A stretch of 64,000 nt of DNA from Boswellia sacra (Eukaryota > Streptophyta > Magnoliopsida > Sapindales > Burseraceae), in NCBI GenBank assembly GCA_013180625.2, contig SNVD02003253.1, positions 1 to 64,000 on the forward strand, read 5' to 3'. Both the position numbers and the translations under genes were made by a program. How positions within the stretch are numbered: the first letter of the stretch is position 1; each line of letters starts with the position of its first letter. Positions 25,260 through 36,769 of this stretch are shown piece by piece. The notes below the pieces were generated by a model. That model was not told where the DNA came from, did not search any database, and saw only the letters and a program-made list of their open reading frames with translations.

Positions 25260-27345
25260 TTAAAATAAAACATTTACATCAAAAACTTTAAAAAATCCAA
25301 TGTTGGGTTTTCTTCCTTTCCAAAGTTCATAAGGAGTTTTCTTTATTAAAGCTCTAATATGGACTCTATTGATTATAAAGCATGCGGTATTAACGGCTTC
25401 GGCCCAAAAATATTTTGGCAAATTATTTTCAAGTAACATGGTCCTAGCCATTTCTTGGATAGTCCTATTTTTCCTCTCAACAACACCATTTTGTTGTGGA
25501 GTTCTAGGTGAGGAAAAATTATGCTTAAAACCATTTTCATCACAAAGATTTTCAAATGCAACATTGTCTACTTCACCACCATGATCACTCCTAATGGACA
25601 CAATAGAATACCCTTTTTGATTTTGGACTTTTTTAAAATTTTGAAAAAGCTTGTATGACCTCATTTTTAGTTTTCAAGAATAATACCCAAGTGAATCTTG
25701 AATAATCATCCACAATAACAAAAACATAATACTTTCCACCAAGGCTTTGAGTTCTTGATGGTCCAAATAAATCCAAATGAAGTAATTGTAGAGGTTTATT
25801 TGTTGAAATAAATTTCTTTTGTTTAAAAGAAGTTCTCACTTGTTTTCCAAATTGACAAGCATCACAAATCTTATCCTTTTCAAATTTTATTTTTGGAAGA
25901 CCATCAACTAAATCATTTTTAGAAATTTTTGAAATTGTGTCCATGCTAGCATGACCTAACCTTCTATGCCATAACCAAGCATCATGATTAACAATGAAAC
26001 AATTTTCTACAAGATCATTAACATCAATATCAATTGTATAAATATTACCACATCTATTACCAACAAATAATGTCTTATTGTTACTAACATCCTTAATCAC
26101 ACATCTATTAGGCTCAAAAGTAATAAAATATCCCTTATCACACAATTGACTAATACTAATCAAATCATGTTTTAAACCATGAACAAGCAAAACATCTTTA
26201 ATAATAGGTGAAGAAGGGTTACCAATATCACCATGTCCGATTACCCTTCCTTTGGCATTATCACCGAAGGTCACATATCCTCCTTTCTTCATGATTAATC
26301 TTGAAAATTTGGAGGCATCTCCGGTCATATGCCTTGAGCATCCACTAGCTAAGTAATACTTGTGTTTGCCATTCCTTCGTTTCTCATCTTCTCTTAAAGC
26401 CATGAAGCACATATTTGCCATTTCACAATCTTCTTCTTCGGTGGAGCTAGCCTCACTATCATCCCAATTTGAGGCTTTCATTGCTTTGGATTTCTTGTCT
26501 TGATTCTTGAAGTATGGACAATCCATTCTAGAAATCTTCTTGAATCCTTGGTTTCTTCTAATCATCCTTTTTAGCTTTCTTGTGATGAATGCAAGATCTT
26601 CGTCATCTCCTTCGTCATCGGAGTCATCTTCTTCTTTCGTTGAAGATTTGAAAGCGATATTTTTCTTTGTCTTGAAATCTTCTTCATTCTCTTTCAAGGT
26701 AATTTCATGAGTCATGAGAGAACCCATAAGTTCTTCTAATGGTAGTTTGGTGAGGTCCTTTGCTTCTTGAATTGTCGTCACCTTTGGCTCCCAAGATTTT
26801 GGTAGACACCTAAGAATCTTTCTCACCATTTCAACATTAGAATAAGATTTACCAAGAGATTTCAAACTATTAATAATATCCGTAAATCTAGTAAACATTT
26901 CAGAAATTGATTCATTCGATTTCATCTTAAAAAGCTCATAACTATGAACTAGCATACTAATTTTAGATTCTTTAACTTGACTAGTTCCTTCATGAGTTAC
27001 TTCAAGTGTGTGCCATATTTCTTGTGCCGTAGAACAAGTAGATATTCTATTAAACTCATTTCTATCTAGAGCACAATACAACACATTCATAGCTTTAGCA
27101 TTCAAACTCAATTTCTTTTTATCATCTTCACTAAACTCTTTAGGTTCTTTAAGCATGCATTCCCCATTTTCAATTTTGGTAGGAACAAAAGGTCCTTCCA
27201 AAACAATAGACCACAAATCATAATCAAAAGATTTCAAGAAAATACTCATTCTAGTTTTCCAATAAGAGTAATCACTTCCATTAAAAAATGGAGGTCTAGA
27301 GATAGAAAGTCCCTCAACATATGAAGTTGAATTAAAAGTTGCCAT
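25260..27345 (-). pseudogene. Copia gag-protease-integrase polyprotein
   Basis: The minus-strand start at 27345 (MATFNSTSYVEGL) lies just after the primer site. The first frame is 570 aa. Residues 1-230 are the gag (UBN2/DUF4219-like: PPFFNGSDYSYWKTRM). The zinc knuckle near 275 is eroded to DCPYFKNQ. The protease motif at 331-342 is YLASGCSRHMTG, with the catalytic Asp of DSG replaced by Ala. The integrase zinc-binding part spans about 457-500 (H460, H465, C494, C497), and the core starts with LLHLDLFGPS. A frame change near 25640 leads into the second frame (25664-25260), which holds the remaining Asp (IRSDHGGEV) and Glu (NGVVERKNR) of the DDE triad. The polyprotein is recent-looking but not functional. 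Confidence 0.88.
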
Positions 27346-27388
27346 AGCTCAAAAATCGATTAAGATTTAAAAAAAATTGAGCAACCTT

Positions 27389-27400
27389 GCTCTGATACCA
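27389..27400 (-). promoter_or_regulatory. Copia primer-binding site (initiator tRNA-Met)
   Basis: The minus strand reads tggtatcagagc two bases after the 5' LTR end. This is the standard complement of the plant initiator tRNA-Met 3' end used by most Ty1/copia elements. Confidence 0.95.
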
Positions 27401-27402
27401 CT

Positions 27403-29175
27403 TGTTGACCCAGGTATGGCAACCCAAGAAGGGGGGTGAATTGGGTTTTTATTTATCAATACGGATTTAGAAAACTTTTCTTGAAAGATCAAAATTATTT
27501 AACTCTTTCTTTGAGAATAAAGGTGAAGAAGATGAAAATTAGAATTTACAAAGATGCAATCAAAAGAATAATAGATGAACAATCACAAGTGCAAGTAAAT
27601 GTAAAGAGGAAAGGGATAGAGAGAGTGCAAACTCAATTTACGTGGTTCGGCAAACCTTGCCTACGTCCACGGGCTCCTAGCTCCACGAGCTAAGCTTTCC
27701 ACTAAGTTGTAGAAATCTTTACAACTTGCTTGATGAACAACCTCACCAAGACTTTTTCTTCCAACTCTTGATAACACCACACCAAGAGTTCTTCTTGATG
27801 AACAACCTCACCAAGGCAACTTCCTTCAACTCTTGATAACACCACACCAAGAGTTCTTCTTGATGAACAACCTCACCAAGGCAACTTTCTTCAACTCTTG
27901 ATAACACCACACCAAGAGTTCTTCTTGATGAACAAACTCACCAAGGAAAGAGTTCTCTCAAGGATAACTTTTATCCTTTACAATAAGATCTCACTCTCAC
28001 CACAATACAAGAACAAAGATAATTTTTACAACAAAAGTATAACTCTCTTCAAAGAGTAGATAAATAATATAAAAGCTCTCTAGACTTGATATTTCTCTTG
28101 CTTTTTTGCTTGATAAAATGCTTCTCTTGCACTTCTTGAATGCATGGGAGAAGGGCTCCTTTTATAGGCAAATGGATGAACTTAATCAAGTGAAGACACT
28201 AACTCCAAATTTTCTACCCACCATAAAAACCATAATCTTGTCTGCCATTTTTGTCAATGTTCCGTTTGAAATTTGAAAATCTGTAAAACATAAAAGATCT
28301 GCACATTTAATAAGCTTTCCAACGCATCGAGAATCAAGTCATTTGGATATCTGTAGCTCAAGATATGGCCAAAACACCATTCGGTGCTCATGTGACTTGA
28401 TTTTTCCTTCATGTGTCAGTCCACTGACTTGAATGATAATTATGTCAGCCTTTTGTTTGAAATTTGAATTTCTTCAAAACATAAAAGATCTTTATATTTG
28501 AATAAGCTTTTCAAAACATTAAGATTCAAAGAATTTGGATATCTCTATCTTAAGATATGGCCAAAATACCATTTGGTGCTCATGTGAGTTGATTTTTCTT
28601 CTCTGTGTCAGTCCACCGAATTGCATGCCAATTATGTCGGCCTTCCATTTGAAATTTGAATTTCTTCAAAACATATGAAATGTGCCCCATTAAGTCATCT
28701 TTCTAATTCCACAAGAATCAAGTCATTTTGATTTTTCTAGCTCAAGATATGTCCAAAGGAGTATTCGGTGCTCATGTCAGCTGCTTCCATTTGTCTTTCA
28801 ACTTGCATGATGATTTGGACGATCTTGCACTTAAAATTTGAATTTCTTTAAAACATATGAAATGTTATAAATTGAGTAAGCTTTCCAAAGGCTCAAGAAT
28901 CACATAATTTGGGCATTTGTAGAAAAATATATGACCAATTGATTAAACATTGCTCATGTGTCACATTCCTTGAATCAAACCTTGTACTTAAACTTTGGTG
29001 CCTTTAACATGTAGTCTTCTCCTTAGCTTCAACACTTCATTTTAATAAGCCTCTTCTTGATTTTAAAATTATTTCAATGATCTTACTCTTGCACATAAAT
29101 AAACATGTTAGTAAATCTCAATTAATCAATGTGTATTGTTATCATCAAAATTATCATGTAGCCTTAGGGCTAACA
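27403..29175 (-). repeat. Copia 5' LTR
   Basis: It is 1773 bp and nearly identical to the 3' LTR, which implies a relatively recent insertion. It contains the same cttgatgaacaacctcacca minisatellite (27728-27945). Confidence 0.92.
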
Positions 29176-29699
29176 ATTTTCTTAGCCTTGCCTAGAGCAT
29201 CATGACCGTTGGTAAGAGGTAGATCATACCTTCACTCTCTTTCATACTATTGAAGCACAAATTTTTAAAGAAATCAAAGATAAAGACATGCTCAAAGAAC
29301 CAATCCTGTTATTGTCCAACACAAGGAATAGAGATAAAAACAAGTATTGTAAGTTCTATCAAGTTGAAGGTCATAACATATTTGATTGCTTTAAGCCTAA
29401 GAAACATATTGAAAGCCTCTTCTAAGATGGGCAACTCTAAGAGTACCTCTATCACCTGCCTGGACCATCAACCTGGGGTGATAAAAGAATAAAACTAATG
29501 GAAGTGGAAAACACCATATGTTCAACCATTATAAGATTCATGGAAGGCTCTACCAATGTAATAACTATTCATAAAAATTCCATGTCCCTAATAAAAAACT
29601 TTAAATAAAAAGCTTTGTCCATTAAGTCATTGTGTGTTTACACCTTGTATTTGCATATCCATATTATGCCAAAGAAAGTACAGCTAACACTTGCATGAA

Positions 29700-30330
29700 A
29701 AGGCAACCTTATGGCGCATAATTATCCAACACCTTGGCGTCCGACCCTCAGATTGCTAGACGTCTAATCCTAATATGGTTAGGTTTTTACTCTTTGATGC
29801 GCATGTGTCCCACACCTTGGCATTCGACCCTCAGACTGCCAAGCTGCTAGCTCTTATGTGGTGGTTATCCACTCTTTGACCCCCGTACATCCAACACCTT
29901 GGGATCCGACCCCTGAACCACTAGATGTCTAGTGCCTGTATGGGTAGGTGTTCACCTTTGGACACTCGTGCACCCAACACCTTACCATCTGACCCTCGGA
30001 CTGCCAGACGTTTAACCCTCATATGATTAGGTGTCTACCTTTTGATGCCCTTGCATCTAATATCTTAGTGCCTCAACTTTGAGGTGCTAGACGTTTAACC
30101 CTGAGGGTGGTTAAGTGTCCACCCTTGGACGTCTATGTGTCTAACATCTTGGTGTTCAGCCCTCAGGTTGCCAAACTTCTAACCCCTAGGTGGTTAGGTG
30201 TCCATGTGTCCAACACTTTGGTGCCCACCCTTGGGTTGCCAATGGTTGTGTGTCCACCCTTTGATGTTCGTATGCCTAACACCTTAGCTTCCAACTTTTA
30301 GGGCGCTAAGCGCTTGACCACCATGCAGTC
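29700..30330. repeat. ~83-bp minisatellite in the gypsy element
   Basis: About eight degenerate units repeat the phrase ccaacaccttgg-gtccgaccctcag ... ctagacgtctaaccc ... ggttaggtgtccacc. Starts are at about 29726, 29809, 29891, 29974, 30057, 30141, 30209 and 30285, so the period is 82-84 with one shortened unit. It is GC-richer than its surroundings. Confidence 0.8.
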
Positions 30331-30379
30331 TGATGTCCACCCTTCAAAGCTAGTCATCCAACCCCTTGACGCCCATGCA

Positions 30380-30655
30380 TACAATGACCAAATGTCCAAG
30401 CTCAGGTAGGTTTACATCTCTTAGATATTTGTCCTTGGTAGGTGTTTAGCCTTCAGGCTGATATCCATCTCTAAGGTATCCAACCTTATGTAGGTGCCTA
30501 AACCAAGACGGATGTCCATCTCCTAATTGTCTAACCTTAGGTGGGTGGCCAACCTTAGGTGAATGTCTATCTCCTAAGTGTCTAATCCCAGGTGGGTGTC
30601 CAACGCCAAGACGTCTAACTAATAGTCGCTTATGTGTTGAACACTCACTCATCTA
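30380..30655. repeat. Second short tandem repeat (~50 bp)
   Basis: Units built on gatgtccatctcctaa-tgtctaa-c--aggtgggtg-ccaac recur four to five times with irregular spacing. They share vocabulary with the 83-bp array and may derive from it. Confidence 0.6.
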
Positions 30656-32007
30656 GAGTCTCATCCATAGGCGGCTAGGCACCCAGGCTCTTAAGCTCAA
30701 ATACTTCCAAAACTTCTAAGTGTTGGACATTTGGATAGGAGATAGACATATAAAATCTATGTATAGAAAAAAATTTATTGGAGACCTAAACATGAGATAG
30801 TCATAAGACTTATGCAAGTGAGTTACACGGCAAATTTTTAAGTCCAAAATGATGTTCATAGCTACTTAAAAGTAGTGAAAAGTCCATACAAAGGCCATCT
30901 GGGTCTCTATTTTTGCCTTATGGAAGTTGTCTAGGCTTCCGTTTCATGTTTTTATATGCGCAAAAATTTTTCTAAGTCTAAAATGTTCTCCGTGATGGCA
31001 TAAAATGACCATCCAAGTCTCTGTTTCCACCGTAAAAAGACTGTCTACATCTTTGTTTTTTGTGCCAAAGCCCATCCAAGTCACCATTTTAACCATGCAA
31101 TGGTTGCCTAAGCCTTTATTTTAGGTGCCATGGCCTCGTTATAAAGATCCACTTTTGGTCTCGACACTTCCAAAATTTTCAGTTTAGCCGTTGTTGAACT
31201 TTTGGAAGTTTGCATGTTTTGAAAAGTTTCAATCAAGCCTCTATCGCCAAAAAAAAAAGGTAGCAGTTACTTTAGAATTTTTCAACCTGGTCCTGAAAAT
31301 TTTCTTGAAGCTCACAAGTTTCATGATTTTTCACAACGACCCTAGGTGTTATAAAGAAAATTGAATCTGGCCTGTGAAGGCCCAATGCTCGCCCATGGGA
31401 GCTCCTACCCTCATGTGCAACATTTGCCCAGCCCTTTCCAGCTCGTCGGTCTTCCTTCTGACCTATCGCTGCTTGCCCATATGCCTACTTGCCGCCTTCA
31501 ACTTGTCAGTTGTCGTCCACTTGCTTAATAGTCGATCTCCACTTCTCTTCCCCCTCCTCACGTGCACGTCAAGCCTTGGTCGTCGCTCGCTGCTCTGGTC
31601 CTCCTAGGTTGTTAGTTGTTGATTGATGCTCATGTGCTCGCCTCTCGCTAGTCAACCACTTGCCAGTCGCTCCTCGCCTTCATGATCCAGCTCCTTGTTG
31701 ATCACAAAACTGAAATTCAAAATGTAGTCCATAAGCTTTGAAAGCTTAAGAAACTACCCTACGAAAAGTAGCGATGGTCCAACATCTTTTAAAAACTGCA
31801 AATGCCCCCTTAAGCGTAAAACTTGCAAAAGTTCTCATTTTCTCACCCGCCAAGAGAGTTTCAGCACCTCTTCACCCATGCGTGTGCTATGCCACACTTG
31901 TCATGAGAAATATTATTGTCTTTCCTTGAGAAATTTACCTACTTTGGGAAACGTGATGTCCACCTAAGGGTTCAAGCCATGTCCTATCTAATTTAAAACC
32001 TCCTACT

Positions 32008-32045
<38 letters not shown>

Positions 32046-32228
32046 GCTCATCATCACATGCAATCCCTGCCTAGGGTTCAAGTCACTTAGTTAAATTTAT
32101 TGAATTAAGCTTACACTTGTAGTAGCACCAAACTCTTGGACTTCCAACTTAAACTTGAAACTTCTGCCATAAACAACTTAGTCATCCCTATATTCACTGA
32201 ATGTTCAACTTAGGCTTGGGGGAACTAC
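30656..32228. other. Non-coding 3' interior of the gypsy element
   Basis: No pol homology is visible. The only regular structure is a (CA)n run at 32010-32043. The segment ends with the polypurine tract cttgggggaactac before the 3' LTR. Confidence 0.5.
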
Positions 32229-32610
32229 TATTATGACCACATAAAATTGGGTCTTAGATAGTCTAAAACACATATAGTATGTCCAATACTCAAGCCAACC
32301 ATCTAGGCTCGTTATCTAGGTCCCAAAATGACCCCTCCTATTGCCTATATAAGCTCTCCAAATCTTTACTCAAGGTATGCATATTTCTCTAAATTGACTC
32401 TCTCTCTAGAAATCCTTACTCGTTAGAGCTTCTCTCTTTAGAAAGCTCACTCAAAGAATTCTGGCATTCTAGAACTGACTTGAGCAGTGGAGGGTTCTTG
32501 CCAGCACCACCATTGGCGCCCCTGACCTTTTTTTTTTTGTTTTCAAACCTTGACTTGACGATTCACTTTAGGCCCAGCTCGCTTGCCAGTCATGCGAAAA
32601 TGGTGCATCA
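32229..32610 (+). repeat. 3' LTR of the gag-only gypsy element
   Basis: It is 382 bp, aligned over its length with 20771-21151, and starts tattatgaccacataaaatt (the terminal TG has become TA). Confidence 0.8.
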
Positions 32611-35600
32611 ATAACGGTATTGCTTTATGATAAAATCAAAAGGTTACATTAGAAATTATACAAAATATGTATTTGAAGTCTGTCGAAATCAAGTTGATCA
32701 ACTTTTATTTCAAACAATCAATCATGATAAGAACTTCATTACCAGGTTGCTATAGTGACATGCCATCTTGTTAATTGTTATTTAATTATTTGTTTTATCG
32801 GTCATAGAGGAATCTATCTTTGAGCTAGAAAATGAATAAAAATTTTGAGTAGAGATTCTGGTGATAGATAGAGTCGGATCAGATGGAAAATGACAGAAAC
32901 AATGTTCAAGAGACAAAGGTTAGGCAATACAACATAGGATGATAGGCTAGACCTTCTCCAAATTTTCATTCAATAATAGTAGCATGCAAAACGTACGAAA
33001 CAAAGGCACATAGTAAACGGTCTAACCTTTTAATAATGCTACTCAACCTTTATATAAGGCAAATATGTATATGTGGGCTTTCGCATGTCCAATGGGCTTT
33101 CAAGCTCATTTGAATTGTCACCATCCTAATAGGCTAGAAAATGGGCTATCCTATGGGCCACATGCATAAATAAAAGTAACAATCACATTACGGCAACATA
33201 ACACACATAATTTTTTATGTTTGTTTGGGATTCGTCTACGATGTGCATTTCGTGCGCCCTCTATTATCCTGATTTCTCGTGGGAATGGTCCCTTGGCAAG
33301 TCGGGATTGTGCTTTAGTCTAGTCGGAAGCACTTCATTGCTTTCCACCCATTGGATTGATCCGACAGTCCAAAAATCAGGCGCATTGCATGCGCCGTTTG
33401 CATGTTGGTTGCTGCTTGTTTGTCCACACATCAATAATTCCAATAATTATCACAATTCCAAAATTTTTATTATTGGCTAACCTTACTCAATAGCTTGAAA
33501 CTAATGGTGAACTTAAGATTTTATCTAAGAAAGGACCACAACGAGTTTTCATAATTTTAAAATGTTGCATAATTGCATCACTGTTAATGCTATAAAAAAT
33601 ATGAAAAATTTCGCAAATAACCTTAAGGCATGGCTAATATAAAAAATAACCTCATCTTTTTAGGAAATAAGCATAACTGGCCCCTAGGTTTGGCCTAAAA
33701 TCACAAATTGATGTTATTTTAACTAGTAATACTAGACTTCCAACATACATACAATTCAAACTCTATCCACTAAATTATGATTATATTAATAGGAAATATT
33801 ATATTATTTAAACCCATTTATCTAGCTATTATTTTGAAGACATTAAATCATCTTGCTAATTTAGTTGGCCCATCCAATTACGAAATGAAAATTATTTATG
33901 GTGATTAAGAAAATTAAGAAAGAGAAGGCAATTCATCAACATCATTAATGAAATCGTGACAAGTGACCATGAGTGGTTAAAAGAATTGAAGAAAAAAATT
34001 GAAAAATTATCCATCTTTAAAAATTACTTAATATTAGTGGCCTGATATACCACTTCAGCATTGTGAGGTGGTATGCATGTCTTATGTAAGTATTTTCTAA
34101 GAATAAATTTGGTAGCTAATTTCGATGGTAGGTATATGAAGAGAATGATTGTTAGTGTAGCGGTTTATAGTTGATTTAATTTACTTAAGACAATGATTAT
34201 TAAATCTGTGGTAAAGCATATGAGATTTTATATTTAATTTCTTGTATCCGTAAGATTTTATTCTTGAGATTTTCAAAGTTGCTCTCGTAACCAAAAGATG
34301 AAAAGAAAATGAAAACAACAACAATAATTATAACAAACAATACCAACTCAGCATTAAAAAAAAAGAAATAAATTGTGTCTTGAGGAATTGTAAATGTATA
34401 AAGTAGATTGATGGTAGAACAAGAATGGGCGCATTTCTATTTGTTACGAACAGAATATCTACTAGAGTAGTGCTGTGAATTTGGACCTTTCCCAAATAGC
34501 TCAAGGAATAATTCCAAATTCTCTCCAAGATCCTCCTTTGTGAAATGTCAATAATAATAGAGAATAGAGAAAAAAAAAAAATAATGCAACACAAGGATTT
34601 TACATGGAAACTTTAAAACTAGAGAAGCACCACGGGCTCTCAAAAATAAAATTTATCCACTATATAATAACAATTACAATCATATAGAATCTCACTCTCT
34701 TTCAAATCCCTATTACACCCAAACCCCTATTAAACCCAAGCTCTCTCACAATCTCTAACTTTCTTTACAACTTGAGTTGCCTATAGGATGGATTTGCACT
34801 AACATGGCACCCTATTTATCCTTGAGGGAAGCCGAGTTTGTCAACATTTTTGGTACACAATCAGGTGCTTAGGATTTTGAAGCCATCAAAATCATATTTT
34901 CACCTTGACTTGTTAGAGGCATATTGCTTGCTCTAGTGTTGAGAGGCTTGACCATTGTGAGAGGAAAGAAGCCGAAAACTTTCTTTCAAAACGGTGGCAT
35001 CTATTGCTTCCAATTTGAAAGCATTTAATGCTACTAAGAGTCACCATTTCTACATTCCAAATTCTTGTATTTTGTTGAGATAAAGTGCATGTCACATATT
35101 CTCCACGTATGAACCATGCAACCAAGAAATCAATAATGTGAAGCTTTCATTATTTGAGCCACTTTGACCATAATTTCTTATTTTATGTAGCCACTTTCCA
35201 ACAAGGTGCAAAGATGGAATATCTATTGGAATAGCAAGAATGGTAGATTTATGGAATATCTAAGGTTTTAAACCATACCTATGTAACAAATCAAGTTGCT
35301 TCAACACTTAGAAAATGAAATTAGCTAGGACCTATCAATTTTTAACCTCAAAAGGTCAGATGAAGGGAGCGTGATTCCTATAACAATGAAGATATATAGA
35401 AACAGAGAACTGGACCATGTATAAGCCCTATATGGTTTTCTTACCAGAGCTGGGGAAATTTTGACTGCAAAATCTTGAAAAATATCAAGAGCCGTTAAAT
35501 ACCTTGATGTAATACACAAATCAGTTAATTTAACAAGCCTGCCTACTTGTTCAGATGGAGATAGAGGAACAGAATACAAGGTAATTCAATAGTTTGTTTA

Positions 35601-36457
35601 CTTTTTTTCATCTCTAAGAGAACAATAAACTAAACAATAAAAATTATGTTACTTTTTGAACTAGCTTGATCTACTTCTTATCCTGCATCTTTCTCCACAA
35701 ATGATGAAAATAGCTAAAATTTCTCAAATTAATTTAGTTTATTAACAAAAATGTAATATAAATAATTAATTAAATTAATACTTCTTTGTTAAAATAAGTC
35801 CATTTCTTTTTGTCATTGACAAAATTGGGTATGTTTTATTGTATATTTATTTCTCTTTGTTTTAATTTTATTCACAATTCCAACAGGCACATGATGGCAG
35901 AGTTCTAGCTGTTGAGCTTCTAGAGTGATCGGAAGTTCTCCCCAACTTATTGCAACTGGTGCAAATAAGACATTAACCATATGGGACATAATACCTTTTA
36001 AATTGTTGTACAAATTTTAAGTGAATGTACACAGCCTTCAAGGACTTAATATTTGCCTTTAGGATATAAGTTAAGACCATCCCAATTAAATAATCAGTTA
36101 TGGTGAGTAAAATTTGATCAATTTGTTTTTTTCTCTTTTTAAATTATCTTTAATTTTAGTTTCTAAAAAAAAATGCGTTGTGATCAGTACAAGATTATTA
36201 TTCGATGTTAATTTGTTTGTTTAACTTTTGAAAAACAGAGGAAAAATAGAATAAAAGGAAAACAGAGTTTAAAACATAACAACTTAGGAGAAGTACTTTT
36301 CAAGTTTCAATAAACAAGAGGAAAAGCAAAAGACATGAAATTCGAGCAGAGATGAAAGCAATGCAAGAATGAGGAGAACAAAAAAAGGGCAATGCGTTGT
36401 TGAAATAAACATGTAAAAATGAAAAAAAAATGATTGGTTAGAAATATAACAGAGGTT
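32611..36457. other. Unassigned sequence between retroelements
   Basis: No intact gene. Positions 33351-33418 match the dispersed repeat at 18231-18299. The 34570-34800 stretch (acatggaaactttaaaacta, cacgggctctc) is worded like a decayed LTR leader, but no partner was found. A possible WD40 fragment lies at 35440-36020. Confidence 0.4.
35440..36020 (+). pseudogene. Possible WD40-repeat gene fragment
   Basis: One segment (about 35440-35579) ends in DGDRGTEYK before a gtaatt donor-like site. After an acceptor-like caacag at 35886, the next segment reads AHDGRVLAVELL and then, after a frame change, SPQLIATGANKTLTIWD and IIPFKLLYKF. The pattern 'HDG-V-AV ... IATG---LTIWD' is that of a WD40 blade. 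Frame breaks argue for a relic. The parent gene is not identified. Confidence 0.35.
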
Positions 36458-36462
36458 TGAAC

Positions 36463-36765
36463 TATAACATCCCAACTTAGTAAGTGATTGTAACATTATT
36501 TTTGCTTTAAAGTGCATGTATATAATTATTTGTGCTCCTAAGTGTTATGATAAAAGGAATAAAAATGTTAGGTGCATATATGGAAAATTCTAGAACTAGA
36601 GACCTTAACATGTAAAATATATATGTTTGTATAAAAAGGGGTGGGGGTTTAAGGCATTTTCTAGAGACTTATTTTTTTTTCCAAAGCCCCCAGCTCTCTC
36701 TCTTTCTCTCTCTCTATATTGTTAAGAACCAGGAAAAGAAAAAGAATCTAGGAAGAAGGGAGGTA
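36463..36765 (+). repeat. Truncated 5' LTR
   Basis: It matches 37827-38130 (tataacatcccaacttagta, gtgattgtaacattattttt, tataaaaagggg TATA-like). Similarity stops near 36765, where integrase sequence begins. Confidence 0.85.
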
Positions 36766-36769
36766 TATT

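Larger units (their letters stand above)
22651..29175 (-). mobile_element. Ty1/copia retrotransposon, RT-deleted
   Basis: The element lies on the minus strand and is flanked by ATTTT at 22646-22650 and 29176-29180. Its LTRs are 22651-24420 (3' LTR) and 27403-29175 (5' LTR). On the minus strand they begin tgttagccctaagg and end ctgggtcaaca. The primer site tggtatcagagc and the polypurine tract aaaaagggggagat are intact. The coding part has gag, protease and integrase, but it stops shortly after the first residues of the RT region, leaving only about 3 kb of interior. RT and RNase H are missing, so the copy would need proteins from a relative. Confidence 0.92.
21229..29490 (+). pseudogene. Retrotransposon gag, broken and interrupted
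   Basis: The capsid region can be followed in pieces over 21229-22645. It begins MSHSTQHLSSKKWK near 21229, continues with IELFQGTTDPRQDIDFFMAH and IMCRTFDLA (about 22066-22185), then RYQHEVAEVDQFNDG, FLVNLPRFYQKALLK and HANAEEI (22353-22560). These match the Retrotrans_gag layout of 'YDGSTDP', 'CRAF' and 'RFN-E' motifs. Stops and frameshifts separate them. The copia element then interrupts the gene (22651-29175). Beyond it, about 29250-29440 reads DKNKYCKFYQVEGHNIFDC, a CCHC-like knuckle. Gag packages the RNA in virus-like particles, but this copy cannot make a full protein. Confidence 0.7.
20771..32610 (+). mobile_element. Ty3/gypsy-type element, gag-only, split by copia
   Basis: Two direct LTRs (20771-21151 and 32229-32610, 381 and 382 bp) bound the element. 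A primer-binding-like site ttggtgcagtctgtgggga follows the left LTR, and a polypurine tract cttgggggaactac precedes the right one. The interior without the copia insertion is about 4.5 kb. It encodes only a damaged gag and then non-coding sequence with minisatellites; protease, RT and integrase are absent. The expected 5-bp duplication has decayed: ATGGC on the left, ATAAC on the right, differing by two G-to-A transitions. By eye the LTRs differ much more than those of the inserted copia, so this is the older element. Confidence 0.8.
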
